A program made the translations under genes and the position numbers. The notes beneath the pieces were generated by a model. That model saw nothing but the letters and a program-made list of their open reading frames with translations, made no database searches and had not been told where the DNA came from. A stretch of 36,693 bases of DNA from Caldiserica bacterium UBA4822 (lineage in GTDB: Bacteria; Caldisericota; Caldisericia; Cryosericales; Cryosericaceae): contig DHFO01000031.1 in the NCBI GenBank assembly GCA_002402295.1, forward strand, positions 1 through 36,693. Reading direction: 5' to 3'. Positions 6,722-15,947 of this stretch are shown here, piece by piece. How positions within the stretch are numbered: position 1 is the stretch's first letter; each line of letters starts with the position of its first letter.

Positions 6722-7148
6722 TGGTACCTCTTTCCGTAGGCGACAATTTGTCGACGATGACAAGACGTATGCTGGGAACTTCCATGAAGACCAGTTGTGC
6801 AATCCGATCTCCAGGAGAAACCACGAAAGGCTCACTCCCGAAGTTCGCAAGAACGATATTCACCTCACCTCGGTAGTCACTGTCCACAGTCCCCGGAGAA
6901 TTGAGCACGAACACCCCTCTGCGCGCCGCCAGGCCAGACCGACTTCGGACCTGGGCCTCGAGACCCGCGGGCAACTCAATGCAGATGCCTGTGCGAACAA
7001 GGGCAGTGCCACCGGGTTGAATGACCACGTCTGCCTCCTCTGCACTGGCCATGTCGTATCCCGAAGATCCTTCCGTCGCCTTCGTCAGTCGGGCACAGGG
7101 AGAGCGCTGAAGTACACCTACCCGATACTCAGTTCTTGCGTGGTCCAT
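6696..7148 (-). CDS. dut: dUTP diphosphatase (trimeric dUTPase)
   Basis: A 150-aa dUTPase that hydrolyses dUTP to dUMP, keeping uracil out of DNA and feeding dTMP synthesis. All five motifs of the trimeric family are visible: SSGYDM, RSRSGLA, GTVDSDYRGEV, GDRIAQLVF and the C-terminal RGTNGFGSSG that closes over the nucleotide. The ATG at 7148 lies inside the end of the M16 peptidase gene (20-base overlap) and the 3' end overlaps udg. A frame extending to 7250 is only read-through into the peptidase gene. Confidence 0.95.
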   Translation of the reverse strand: MDHARTEYRVGVLQRSPCARLTKATEGSSGYDMASAEEADVVIQPGGTALVRTGICIELPAGLEAQVRSRSGLAARRGVFVLNSPGTVDSDYRGEVNIVLANFGSEPFVVSPGDRIAQLVFMEVPSIRLVIVDKLSPTERGTNGFGSSGE

Positions 7149-8406
7149 GGACGACAGAAACTGCCAGCTGTGAGCTGTCGAACACATCGTCAATGATCTC
7201 CAGTGTTTCGCCCAGACTGATCGAAGCAACTTCCTGAGCGACCTCATCAAGCGTCCGGATCCTGCCGGTCATATACAGCTCCACCGCATTCCGGTGCATG
7301 CGACGAAAGAACGATTCGAGCGACAGGAGAAAGCCGCCAAGAACGCCATCCTTCGCGTGCTGCAGCTCTGCCATGCTGATCTGTTCCCGGCGCATGGCAT
7401 CTATCTCATCGCGCACAACCTCCCGGACACGCGCCGCATTCTGGGGTGAGCTTTCTGCTGATATGTCCAAGAACCCGGCATTGCTGAAGGACACTGGGAA
7501 CGACCCAATGCTGTACACGAGCCCTTCCCGCTCCCGAACCCTCTGAAAGAGACGACTGGACATGTTTCCCCCGAAGATGTTCGATACCAAGTCCAGGACA
7601 ATAGCCTGTCTGGAATACTGAGCGAAGCCCGGCAGTGCCATTGCCAAATAGACCTGTTCGGTCGGTCGCTCAGTCTCTCGACATGCCACGCTGCGCGACG
7701 GAACGGGCCATTCTGGTCTCCCACCGCCTTGTTCCATGTCAGAGAAGGCCAGGTCAAGAACCCCGACCACGGCATCCGCATCGAAGTCGCCCGCAATGGA
7801 CACAACAGTCCCCGGAGCAGCGAAATGCTGCCTGAAGTAACTGACAAAGGACTCCCGGTCAAACGATCGCACAGATTCGAGCGAACCCAGCGGATTGGAC
7901 GCCACCGGGTCATCCCCGTATAGGATCTTGAGAAGCTGATCCGCCGCTACATCATCCGGGCTGTCCTGGAATCCAAGAATCTCCTGCTCGATCACCCTTC
8001 GTTCGAGTTCGATGTCCCTGGAGTCAAACCGGGGGTGCAACAGCATGTCGGTGAGCACGTCGAGTGCGGTATCCAGATGGGCCGCCGGCGCGCGCACATG
8101 GAACATGGTGTACTGCGTCTCAGTGAACGCATTCAGGTCACCGCCCACATTCTCGATGGCAGAGGAGATCTCGAGAGCAGTGCGATGCTCGGTCCCTTTG
8201 AACAGCAGGTGCTCGATAAAGTGGCTCATCCCGCGTGTGCTCCCGTCCTCAAAACGCGAACCACTTGCGACAAGGGCCCCGACTGAAACAGTCGGGTGCC
8301 CCTGGTCTACATCAAGCACAACTCGGATGCCGTTCTTAAGTGTCAGGACCTGGGGTTCTGCCTGCACGCTCCTAGTGCTCGCCATGATGGTGGTCGACAT
8401 GTTCAT
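7129..8406 (-). CDS. M16-family zinc metallopeptidase (processing peptidase-like)
   Basis: A 425-aa single-unit M16 peptidase (pitrilysin/MPP type). The inverted zinc motif HxxEH is intact (H62, E65, H66), and E142 sits at the expected 76-residue distance as third ligand. The C-terminal half carries the second M16 lobe with the family's R/Y segment (FGGNMSSRLFQRVREREGLVYS, split here: SSRLFQRVRE and GLVYS). Such genes often follow pnp in bacteria. The ATG at 8406 lies inside the end of pnp; ATGs at 8400 and 8385 are alternatives, none with a strong ribosome site. No signal peptide is seen, so it is probably cytoplasmic. Confidence 0.92.
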   Translation of the reverse strand: MNMSTTIMASTRSVQAEPQVLTLKNGIRVVLDVDQGHPTVSVGALVASGSRFEDGSTRGMSHFIEHLLFKGTEHRTALEISSAIENVGGDLNAFTETQYTMFHVRAPAAHLDTALDVLTDMLLHPRFDSRDIELERRVIEQEILGFQDSPDDVAADQLLKILYGDDPVASNPLGSLESVRSFDRESFVSYFRQHFAAPGTVVSIAGDFDADAVVGVLDLAFSDMEQGGGRPEWPVPSRSVACRETERPTEQVYLAMALPGFAQYSRQAIVLDLVSNIFGGNMSSRLFQRVREREGLVYSIGSFPVSFSNAGFLDISAESSPQNAARVREVVRDEIDAMRREQISMAELQHAKDGVLGGFLLSLESFFRRMHRNAVELYMTGRIRTLDEVAQEVASISLGETLEIIDDVFDSSQLAVSVVHGPRKN

Positions 8407-10510
8407 CCCGCGGAGCGGACACGCCGGTCAGGCCCTTGCGGGTCAACGAAATCTTGCCGTCGTCTTTGAGGGGGAGCGTCTTGACCTGAATCTGGTCACC
8501 CACCTTGAGGACTGAGTGAATGTCCTTCACATAGGAGTCAGAAACCTGGGAAACATGCAGCAATCCGGATTTGCCGGGGGCTATTTCCACAAAGGCGCCA
8601 AAGTCCCTCAGTTCAGTGACTCTGCCGGTATATACCTTCCCAACTATGATGTCTTCGGTTATCGCATTGATTGCGTCCATGGCAATCTGGCCCTTGGCTG
8701 CGTCTGGAGCGGTCACGAAGACGGAACCGTCATCTTCGATGTCAATGTCACACCCGGTGTCAGCGATGATCTTCTTGATGACCTTGCCCCCCGGTCCGAT
8801 CAACGTTCCGATCTTGTCGCCAGGAATCTGCATGGTGAAGATCCTCGGCGCCAGCGGGTTGACCTCACTGCGGGGCGCAGGAAGCACTGAAAGCATCTTG
8901 TCGAGGATGAAAAGTCGCGCAGTTCGTGCTTGGTCAAGTGCGCGAGACAAGAGGTCGCTGTCAACCCCATGAATCTTGATATCCATCTGGAGCGCAGTTA
9001 TGCCCGCAGCCGTACCGGCAACCTTGAAGTCCATGTCACCGTTCGCATCCTCTGCTCCCTGGATGTCAGTCAGAATGACACTGCTGTCACCTTCTTTCAT
9101 GAGGCCCATCGCAATGCCGGCGACTGGTGCCTTAATGGGAACACCTGCGTCCATCAAGGCTAGAGTGCTTCCACAGATGGATGCCTGAGACGTGGACCCG
9201 TTGGACTCCAGAACCTCGGAAACAACTCGGATCGAGTACGGAAACTCGTTTTCGTCAGGTATAACAGGCAAGAGTGCTCGCTCTCCCAATGCGCCGTGGC
9301 CAACCTCCCGGCGGCCAGGGCCACGCATGGGACGCGTTTCCCCAACTGAAAACGGTGGAAAGTTGTAGTAATGCATGTAATGCTTGGTGACCTCTTCCTC
9401 GAGACTCTCGACCAGCTGTCCTTCCTTCTTGCCCCCTAACGTTGCGATGGACAGCACCTGCGTCTGTCCACGGGAGAACAGTCCCGACCCGTGGCTCATG
9501 GGGAGAATGCCGACCTCGACACCGATGGGGCGAATCTCGTCCGGCCTGCGGCCATCAATACGAATGCCTTCTGTAACTACCCGGTGCCGGATAAACCTCT
9601 TGATTTCAGCATCGAGAATCTCACCAACAGCCAGAACGCTGTCCGGATAGATCCCCGCGAGTTCCGAGGCCAGCTCGCCCTTGAACTCATCAAGGATCTT
9701 CTCTTTCTTGAGCTTCTCCTTGTCCTTCAGTACGACAGGCAGACGCTCCTCGATCATGGAACGTATCACGCCTTGAAGCTCGGGGTCAAATGTCAGATCG
9801 GGGACCACAATCTTGTCCTTGCCTGCCTTGGCTCGAAGGTCCTCCTGCAAGCGACAACTCTCCCTGATTGGATCCTCAGCCCGTACCAGTGCCTCAACCA
9901 TCTCCGCTTCAGTGATCTCCCTTGACCCGGATTCCACCATAAGAATACCATCCCTGGTTCCGGAGACCGTTAGGTCCAGAAGGCTGTCGTCAATGGCACC
10001 CATAGGTGGATCAAAGACCAGCTCCTGGTGAATCTTGCCAACCCTGACTGCACCCACCGCATCCACGAAGGGAGCATCGCTCAGGAGCAGCGCGGCAGAA
10101 ACCGCATTGATGGCCAGTATATCCGGGGAGTTCTCTGTGTCAGCAGACAACACATAGACAATGACCTGCACTTCGCGGCGGAAGTGCTTCGGGAAAAGGG
10201 GACGGATTGACCTGTCGATGACCCGCGAACGAAGAATTTCGCGCTCACTGGGCCGCCCTTCGCGCTTGTAGAAGCCCCCTGGAATCTTGCCGGCGGCATA
10301 CATCTTCTCGAAATAGTCGACCGTCAGTGGGAAGAAATCGATACCTTCCTTGGTTGTAGCACTCATCGTGGCGGTGGCAAGTACGACGGTTCCTCCCATC
10401 GTTGCCAGCACTGCCCCTCCTGCCTGCTTCGCCAGCCTCCCTGTTTCATAGGTGACCGGCCTCCCTGCAATGGTACCATGTACCACTCTTACTTCATCGT
10501 TTTGTGACAT
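8372..10510 (-). CDS. pnp: Polyribonucleotide nucleotidyltransferase (PNPase)
   Basis: A 712-aa 3'-to-5' phosphorolytic exoribonuclease. Two RNase PH-like cores flank a helical domain, followed by a KH domain (about 555-615, with IGPGGKVIKKI) and an S1 domain (about 620-690). The C-terminus ends in a histidine-rich stretch. Length is normal for the family. The ATG at 10510 has a TAGGGG site and lies six bases after rpsO, giving the classical rpsO-pnp pair. In other bacteria PNPase degrades its own message; nothing here proves that. Confidence 0.98.
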   Translation of the reverse strand: MSQNDEVRVVHGTIAGRPVTYETGRLAKQAGGAVLATMGGTVVLATATMSATTKEGIDFFPLTVDYFEKMYAAGKIPGGFYKREGRPSEREILRSRVIDRSIRPLFPKHFRREVQVIVYVLSADTENSPDILAINAVSAALLLSDAPFVDAVGAVRVGKIHQELVFDPPMGAIDDSLLDLTVSGTRDGILMVESGSREITEAEMVEALVRAEDPIRESCRLQEDLRAKAGKDKIVVPDLTFDPELQGVIRSMIEERLPVVLKDKEKLKKEKILDEFKGELASELAGIYPDSVLAVGEILDAEIKRFIRHRVVTEGIRIDGRRPDEIRPIGVEVGILPMSHGSGLFSRGQTQVLSIATLGGKKEGQLVESLEEEVTKHYMHYYNFPPFSVGETRPMRGPGRREVGHGALGERALLPVIPDENEFPYSIRVVSEVLESNGSTSQASICGSTLALMDAGVPIKAPVAGIAMGLMKEGDSSVILTDIQGAEDANGDMDFKVAGTAAGITALQMDIKIHGVDSDLLSRALDQARTARLFILDKMLSVLPAPRSEVNPLAPRIFTMQIPGDKIGTLIGPGGKVIKKIIADTGCDIDIEDDGSVFVTAPDAAKGQIAMDAINAITEDIIVGKVYTGRVTELRDFGAFVEIAPGKSGLLHVSQVSDSYVKDIHSVLKVGDQIQVKTLPLKDDGKISLTRKGLTGVSAPRDEHVDHHHGEH

Positions 10511-10516
10511 CGGCCC

Positions 10517-10783
10517 CTACCTGCGGATTCCCAGCCGCTTGATAACTGAAGAATAACGATCCTCATCAACCCGCTTCAGACTGTTGAGCAGTCTGCGACG
10601 CTCTCCTACAAGCTTGTAGAGGCCACGCTTCGAGCTAAAGTCCTTGGGGTGACTCTGCAGATGTTCGGTAAGAGCAGAAATGCGCTTTGACAGCATCGCG
10701 ACCTGAACCTCGAATGAACCGGTATCGCCCTCGCTCAACTTGTACTCGCCAATGATTTTTGCCTTTTCTTCGGCTGACAGCAT
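10517..10783 (-). CDS. rpsO: Ribosomal protein uS15
   Basis: An 88-aa primary binding protein of the 30S central domain (contacts 16S rRNA helices 20-22). The conserved TGSFEVQVA, LTEHLQSHPKD and GLYKLVGERRRLL segments are intact. The ATG at 10783 has a GGAGG site six bases upstream and gives the normal length; the open frame that extends to 10837 is leader. It heads the rpsO-pnp-M16-dut-udg operon. Confidence 0.98.
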   Translation of the reverse strand: MLSAEEKAKIIGEYKLSEGDTGSFEVQVAMLSKRISALTEHLQSHPKDFSSKRGLYKLVGERRRLLNSLKRVDEDRYSSVIKRLGIRR

Positions 10784-10817
10784 ATCATACCTCCATAGTT
10801 TCCCAGAACCCAGTGCT

Positions 10818-10834
10818 GCGTCCAGCCGGAACGC
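10818..10834 (-). promoter_or_regulatory. Hairpin in the rpsO leader
   Basis: The roughly 74-base rpsO leader contains a stem of GCGTTCC with GGACGC (one bulged T) around a GGCT loop. S15 represses its own translation in several phyla through different leader structures. This could be such a site, but the structure is short and not matched to a known class. Confidence 0.3.
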
Positions 10835-10863
10835 CAAACCGAGTACGGGAGAAATGTACGAGA

Positions 10864-10891
10864 ATTGTAGCAGAAACGACTCACCTGTAAA
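10864..10891 (-). promoter_or_regulatory. Promoter for rpsO-pnp operon
   Basis: On the minus strand TTTACA (10891-10886), a 16-base spacer and TACAAT (10869-10864). Transcription would start near 10857, about 74 bases before the rpsO ATG. The ribF stop is only 24 bases upstream of the -35 box. Confidence 0.7.
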
Positions 10892-10914
10892 GGAATCCCT
10901 GCTTCTTCAACGGT

Positions 10915-11865
10915 TCACGGTATCTTCTTGCGAACTACATCGCACCGCTCGAGAACCATGCGGGCCTGCGCCACGTCGCGGGAAATCTGTCGCACCAGAT
11001 CGGCAGCCGACGGGAAGAGCTGCTCGTCGCGGAGACGTGCAGCAAATTGCACTGTCACGAGGTGGCCATAGACCTGACGATGAAAGTCCAGCAGGTGGAC
11101 CTCGACGGTACGCCGTGAACCGGAAACAATGGTAGGGCGTACGCCAATGTTGCACACGCCGCCGGCAACTGTGCCGTCAATGACAGCCTGCACCGCGTAG
11201 ACACCATTGCCGGGCAGCAGTTTCATGGGGTCCGACAAGTCCACGTTCGCCGTCGGAAACCCAAGCCTTCCCCCGACATGATTTCCCGCTACGATAACCC
11301 CCTGTACAGAGTAGCTGCGGCCAAGATACCTTGCAGCGCCTTCCACATCCCCCGCCAGAATGGCCTTTCGAATCACGGAGCTGGAGCAGACCCGTCCGTC
11401 AATCAATACCGGCTTGATGGTCACGAGCCGCCGGCCCGAGTCATGCAACAGTCGTGCCATGAGGTCGACATTGCCAGCTCTGCCTCTCCCGAAACGGAAA
11501 TCCTCCCCCACTACCACCACCATGGCATTGAGATGGTCGACCAGAACATCCTGCACAAAGTACTCCGGCGTCAGGTTCTGAAAGCGCGTTGAGAAGTCCT
11601 CTAGAACGATCGAACCAACTCCCAGTTGGCTTGCAAACTCCACACGCTCATTGTTCGAACTGAGGAGCCCGCCCAACTTCTGGGTCGTCAACTTGGGGTT
11701 CCGACGGAATGTATACACCACTGTATCCACGGACTCCTTGTGACCCAGTGCGAGAAGTTCCTTGATGATGCGTTGATGTCCAAGGTGAAACCCATCGAAC
11801 GCCCCGATAGCAACAGCCGAATCTACGCCTGGATACTCTGATGACGACAGATACACCTTGCTCAT
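10915..11865 (-). CDS. ribF: Bifunctional riboflavin kinase/FAD synthetase
   Basis: A 316-aa enzyme that makes FMN from riboflavin and then FAD. The N-terminal nucleotidyltransferase domain (about 1-160) has GAFDGFHLGHQ with the HxGH-type motif. The C-terminal kinase domain (about 185-310) has GGRLGFPTANVDL. The ATG at 11865 overlaps the truB stop as ATGA, so the two are coupled. This truB-ribF order is common in bacteria. Confidence 0.96.
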   Translation of the reverse strand: MSKVYLSSSEYPGVDSAVAIGAFDGFHLGHQRIIKELLALGHKESVDTVVYTFRRNPKLTTQKLGGLLSSNNERVEFASQLGVGSIVLEDFSTRFQNLTPEYFVQDVLVDHLNAMVVVVGEDFRFGRGRAGNVDLMARLLHDSGRRLVTIKPVLIDGRVCSSSVIRKAILAGDVEGAARYLGRSYSVQGVIVAGNHVGGRLGFPTANVDLSDPMKLLPGNGVYAVQAVIDGTVAGGVCNIGVRPTIVSGSRRTVEVHLLDFHRQVYGHLVTVQFAARLRDEQLFPSAADLVRQISRDVAQARMVLERCDVVRKKIP

Positions 11866-12776
11866 GCGTCGAGTACCCTGGTTGGCCGGAGTGTTCCGTC
11901 GACTGCCTGCGCTATCCCAGCCGGAAGTCCGCGCCCGTCAAGCACTAGCACAGACCCCCCTACCACACGGTCCGCGGAAACAGACACTCCGTGGCGAAAA
12001 GCAGCAAGCTTGAGGCCATCGAGGCACACGCGGGGAACACCTGCAAGCAGGGATGGGTTGTCAATGCCCCACGTAAGGAACGAGTCATCACCCGCCTCTA
12101 CACAAGTACGCACCCGAGCAAGCGACATCGTCTGACCGATGCCGTACCCATATGCCTCCGTGCGCAATAGACGTCCCATACAACCGCCACACCCAAGTGC
12201 CATGCCAACATCCCGGCAGAACGCCCTGACGTAGAACCCACTCGTGACACTCATGCGCACGTGCACGTGCCACAGGTCCTGCTGCAGATGCATCCGCAGA
12301 ACGTCCAGATACTGCACCTTGACAGCCTCAGGTGGAAAGTCCAGCAGCACGCCCCGGCGCCGCGCAGCTTCATAGCCACGCGTCCCATTCAGCTGTTTGG
12401 CTGAAACGTGCGGCGGAATCTGTTCCGGGCGACTTGCGACCCTCTCGAGCGAACTGAGAATCTGCTCCTTGTCGATCCCGACTGCACCATGTCGCTCCGT
12501 TACCGGTCCTGACGTATCGTCGGTGACTGTCGTCAGTCCAAGGACAAGCTCTGCAACATATTTTTTATCCCCGTGGGGCAACAGTGGAATGAGCTTCGTG
12601 GCCTCCCCCATGGCAACAGGAAGGACGCCAGCCGCGGGGGGGTCGAGTGTTCCCAGAAAGCCAGCTCGCCTTGACCCGAGCATCGTCCGGACGATGCTCA
12701 ACGCCCGGGCACTGCTCATACCAGTCGGCTTGCAAAGGGCGAAAAAGCCCCCAGCCCCCGAATCCTGCGCGGCCAT
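11862..12776 (-). CDS. truB: tRNA pseudouridine-55 synthase
   Basis: A 304-aa enzyme that forms pseudouridine 55 in the T-loop of tRNAs. The catalytic aspartate is D45 in the motif GTLDPPAAGVLPV. The RGYEAARRG and SGFYVRAFCRD segments of the fold are present. An in-frame TTG at 12782 is possible, but the ATG at 12776 is preferred because GGGGTG lies eight bases upstream. It follows cdaR by 44 bases. Confidence 0.96.
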   Translation of the reverse strand: MAAQDSGAGGFFALCKPTGMSSARALSIVRTMLGSRRAGFLGTLDPPAAGVLPVAMGEATKLIPLLPHGDKKYVAELVLGLTTVTDDTSGPVTERHGAVGIDKEQILSSLERVASRPEQIPPHVSAKQLNGTRGYEAARRRGVLLDFPPEAVKVQYLDVLRMHLQQDLWHVHVRMSVTSGFYVRAFCRDVGMALGCGGCMGRLLRTEAYGYGIGQTMSLARVRTCVEAGDDSFLTWGIDNPSLLAGVPRVCLDGLKLAAFRHGVSVSADRVVGGSVLVLDGRGLPAGIAQAVDGTLRPTRVLDA

Positions 12777-12820
12777 GCTCAATACACCCCAAACAGCCTG
12801 ATCAGCCCTGACCGCAGCAC

Positions 12821-14044
12821 CTAAGGTTCCTTCTGGATGTCGGCCTGTATGGAAGAAGGCGTCGCTGTGGCAGATATGACTCCCTGCGTCAAACCCTCCA
12901 ATGAAACCGGATAGCTACCGTCTGCAAGCGGTGCCTGACTCACGTCGATGTATGCCTTGACCTGCGACGAACCAAGGGAAGCGATGGCTGCGCTCGTGCC
13001 ACTCACAAGGACCGAGACAGATGTGGTTCCGACCGTCACCTTCCAGGCAGGCCCAGCTCCACGAACCTGTACTTGCACGTCTGGTATGGCGAGCACCACG
13101 ACAGGGTCAAGGGTGATGCGGCATGCCACAGCCTCGGAGCCGCTCATCAAAGATACCCCGGCCGGAAGAACCAGCTCAACATCTCGCGTTACGACCCCGG
13201 ACTTCCCCGAAATGTCCACAGGCGAGGTTGTAATCACCTTAACCTGGCCAAGGACATCAGGTTCGCCTGTAACCATTACCACGGCTGGGACACACGAGGT
13301 AGCCCCCACCGCGTACCCCGCTGCAGGGTGGCCACTGATGACAGGCAGCACTGGCAGTGTCCTGACACGCGATGTATCCAGGATAGGAAGGATGGCCACG
13401 GCACTCTGAGGTGATAGCAGGACCCCAGTCACCGCGTTCCCTTCCGTGTCAAAGGCAACGACTTCGCCTGCCACCGTCAGATTGCCACCAGCAGGAGTCC
13501 CCAGCTTGTCGAGACTGACGACAACTGCTGCCTCCCTAACGAGGCCAACGAGCGACGAAGGCCCGGACACCTCCACAGCAGCCGGCTCGGCGTGAAGCGT
13601 CCCGAGGACCATGCCCGCTGGAAGCGTTCCAGTGACTTCTACATGGATGGGCACTGAGATCGTCTGCAGGGATTCGAGCTGTACGCTCACCTCAGAGGGA
13701 GTCACGCTCTGAACAGTGACGCCAGCAAGGCCCGCTACCTGGACCTGGACTGTTGCAACAAATGTCCCCTCCGACCGTCCCCGCAGGTCGATCGTGGGTG
13801 TTACGTAACTGCCGGTCACATTCCACAATGTGTTCATCGGACCACGCAGTGTCACCGTCACGCTTGGCAAGACACCTGAGACAACGTATCCCTGAGGAAG
13901 GTTGACGGCGACGACCGGTGCGTCGACCGACTTGGTCGTATCGGGCCCTCGCACCCCTGCGACATACACCCACAGCAGGACTGCCAGGAAGACGGAGATG
14001 ACCTTCGGGTTGAAGAGGACCGACCATGCGTTACGCCTAGCCAT
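12821..14044 (-). CDS. cdaR: YbbR/CdaR-family regulator of diadenylate cyclase
   Basis: A 407-aa protein with one N-terminal membrane helix (about residues 14-30) followed by a beta-rich extracytoplasmic region of repeated YbbR domains, typically about 80-90 residues each. In Firmicutes CdaR binds the membrane cyclase CdaA and modulates c-di-AMP output. The gene overlaps the end of cdaA by 8 bases and has a GGGGAGG site before its ATG. Repeats are diverged, so the exact number of domains is uncertain (about four). Confidence 0.88.
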   Translation of the reverse strand: MARRNAWSVLFNPKVISVFLAVLLWVYVAGVRGPDTTKSVDAPVVAVNLPQGYVVSGVLPSVTVTLRGPMNTLWNVTGSYVTPTIDLRGRSEGTFVATVQVQVAGLAGVTVQSVTPSEVSVQLESLQTISVPIHVEVTGTLPAGMVLGTLHAEPAAVEVSGPSSLVGLVREAAVVVSLDKLGTPAGGNLTVAGEVVAFDTEGNAVTGVLLSPQSAVAILPILDTSRVRTLPVLPVISGHPAAGYAVGATSCVPAVVMVTGEPDVLGQVKVITTSPVDISGKSGVVTRDVELVLPAGVSLMSGSEAVACRITLDPVVVLAIPDVQVQVRGAGPAWKVTVGTTSVSVLVSGTSAAIASLGSSQVKAYIDVSQAPLADGSYPVSLEGLTQGVISATATPSSIQADIQKEP

Positions 14045-14948
14045 CCTGGCCTCCCCGCTTTCCCGGTGACGACTTCCGTCCCCGGAACAGCCCCGACAGC
14101 GTAAACCTGTGCTCGTTCGCTGCGGGTTTTGTCATGACAAGCAGCATGCCTCGAAGCTCCAGCGGACTGAGATACCGCGTCAGCTTGCCACGCACTGCAA
14201 GCGAGATAACCCCGGTCTGCTCTGAAACAACGACGACAATGCAGTCAGTTTCCTCGGTAATTCCGATTGCCGCACGGTGCCTCGTCCCGAGCCCACGCTC
14301 AAGTTCGGCACTCCCTGTCAGCGGAAACAGGCATCGAGCTGCCACGATTCGATTGTCTGCGATGATCACTCCACCGTCATGTAGTGCACTGTTCGGGTAG
14401 AAAAGAGTCGACAGCGTCTCGGCCCGGACAAGAGCGTCCAGCCGCACGCCCGTTTCAACGTAGTCCTCGAGGCCAGTTTGCCTCTGAATACAAATCAGTG
14501 CCCCGATTCGGTTCATCGACAGGTATTTCACGCTCTTGACAATCTCATCGACAGACTCTTCCCAGTCACGCATGTCTGACAGTTGACCGCGGGCGTCTGC
14601 AGCGACAAGTTTGCTGCTTCCAAGCCTGCCAAGCATTCTCCGCAGCTCCGGCTGAAACACCATGACAAGCAACAGCGGCAGAAACGACGTCGAGAAGTTG
14701 CGCAACCAACTGAACACGCTGTTCAGAGCGAGCAGCCCGAACTTGAGACTCAGCCACTCAATGCCGTAGACCAGGATATAGTAGATGGCTAATCCCTGTG
14801 CAAGCTGCAGAGCCCGCGTGTTCGAAATCAGCCGCAGGAGTGCATAGAACAGGAGCGACGTCAGAACAATATCCACTATAATCGAGAACCCGCGCAGCGG
14901 CGTCAGGTTGTCCAGAAGCTCAGTAAGGAGCTTGTCAAGAGCACTCAT
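14037..14948 (-). CDS. cdaA: Diadenylate cyclase CdaA
   Basis: A 303-aa membrane enzyme making c-di-AMP from two ATP. Hydrophobic segments lie at about 20-40, 45-65 and 85-100, followed by the DAC domain. The RHR motif is intact (GTRHRAAIGI, 223-225). The usual DGA motif is D191-G192-G193, that is DGG, in the context LHDGGVII. The metal-binding aspartate is kept, so the enzyme may well be active. cdaR overlaps the 3' end; the methyltransferase gene ends one base before the start. Confidence 0.93.
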   Translation of the reverse strand: MSALDKLLTELLDNLTPLRGFSIIVDIVLTSLLFYALLRLISNTRALQLAQGLAIYYILVYGIEWLSLKFGLLALNSVFSWLRNFSTSFLPLLLVMVFQPELRRMLGRLGSSKLVAADARGQLSDMRDWEESVDEIVKSVKYLSMNRIGALICIQRQTGLEDYVETGVRLDALVRAETLSTLFYPNSALHDGGVIIADNRIVAARCLFPLTGSAELERGLGTRHRAAIGITEETDCIVVVVSEQTGVISLAVRGKLTRYLSPLELRGMLLVMTKPAANEHRFTLSGLFRGRKSSPGKRGGQDG

Positions 14949-14949
14949 G

Positions 14950-15690
14950 TCACTTCACTGCAACTGCTATCATCCGCTTCGATTCAGACCCGAGGCGCGA
15001 CCCATCATAGTCACCATACCATTCCTCCACGTGCAGGCATGCCGACTCCAGCAGGCGGGACAACTCTGTCGGCGTGTACATGCGCAGCGTCCGATGATAT
15101 TCGGTGCGCGACGAAGGCGAAAGAACAAGCCTTCGTGTGCACACCGTTCCCTCGACGACGTTCAAACGGCGTCTTTCCACAATCACTTCCCGACCCGTTT
15201 CGTGCCATTCCTCAGCTACAAAATGGCGAATGACATAGGCTGCATTCTCCACATCCAGGAAGAGCCGAGCGCCGGTGTTCATATGTGCAGCCATGCGACG
15301 GAGGATCGCTCCATCGCCATCCTCTCCATAGTAGCCAAACGAACTCCAAAGGGACAACACTAGGTCAGCTCGCAACGAAAGCTGCATCGAGCGAGCATCG
15401 GCGACAAGAAAACTAGCGGACACGCCAAGAGAAAGACACCGTGCCCGGCATGCCGCCACGTAGTCAGCGTTCATGTCTATCCCGGTGACCCGAAAGCCCA
15501 AGCTTGCGAACTCAATGCTGTGACGCCCCAGTCCACAGCCAACGTCCAACACTATGGAGTTCGGAAGCACTGACGCCATGTGCAGGACTGCTTGAACCTG
15601 AGCATGGGTGCGCGCTTCCGTCACAGTTTCCAGAAACAGGCGTCTGTATGTGTCGTCAAAGTAGCTGACCGTCCAGTCGTCGCTCATCAT
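14950..15690 (-). CDS. SAM-dependent class I methyltransferase
   Basis: A 246-aa methyltransferase with the SAM-binding glycine motif VLDVGCGLGRHS (about residues 40-52), the acidic residue of motif II in VTGIDMN, and a DLVLSLWSSFGYY segment as motif IV. Substrate is unknown; similar proteins act on small molecules or rRNA/tRNA. The ATG at 15690 (or 15687) is chosen because a promoter -10 box lies 9 bases upstream, so a longer N-terminus from 15813 would not be transcribed from this promoter. It heads the cdaA-cdaR-truB-ribF operon. Confidence 0.85.
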   Translation of the reverse strand: MMSDDWTVSYFDDTYRRLFLETVTEARTHAQVQAVLHMASVLPNSIVLDVGCGLGRHSIEFASLGFRVTGIDMNADYVAACRARCLSLGVSASFLVADARSMQLSLRADLVLSLWSSFGYYGEDGDGAILRRMAAHMNTGARLFLDVENAAYVIRHFVAEEWHETGREVIVERRRLNVVEGTVCTRRLVLSPSSRTEYHRTLRMYTPTELSRLLESACLHVEEWYGDYDGSRLGSESKRMIAVAVK

Positions 15691-15699
15691 TTCGGATTC

Positions 15700-15727
15700 A
15701 TAGTATGGCATGATGCCCAAAATGCAA
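15700..15727 (-). promoter_or_regulatory. Promoter for methyltransferase-cdaA operon, nearly leaderless
   Basis: On the minus strand TTGCAT (15727-15722), a 16-base spacer and TACTAT (15705-15700). The expected start site is within about three bases of the ATG at 15690, and no Shine-Dalgarno site is present. Confidence 0.6.
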
Positions 15728-15873
15728 CGAACGGGAATCGGGCGGGGCCACTGTCTCTGTTGGTCGCTCGGGGCTGTCCACTCTGGAACATTCCACTCGG
15801 ACGCAGCTCCCATGGAACCTGAGGGCTTTCATCATGGTTCTGAAGGCCGCACGCTTTCAGACAACGGGAATGA

Positions 15874-15882
15874 TGATATAAT
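15874..15882 (+). promoter_or_regulatory. Extended -10 promoter for the SurA-like operon
   Basis: TGATATAAT is a perfect TGn-extended -10 box. The -35 region (TTTCAG at 15855-15860) is poor, as often seen with extended -10 promoters. Transcription would start near 15889, about 59 bases before the first gene. Confidence 0.6.
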
Positions 15883-15947
15883 TCCAGTCTGAACCGCAGA
15901 CATCGAGCCTTCCACGTGCAGTGGCTGGCTCAGCCGAGGAGTAGTTT

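Noticed and set aside
15691..15813. Longer N-terminus for the methyltransferase
   Set aside because: A good promoter lies inside it and the extra residues do not match the family; the start at 15690 is favoured.
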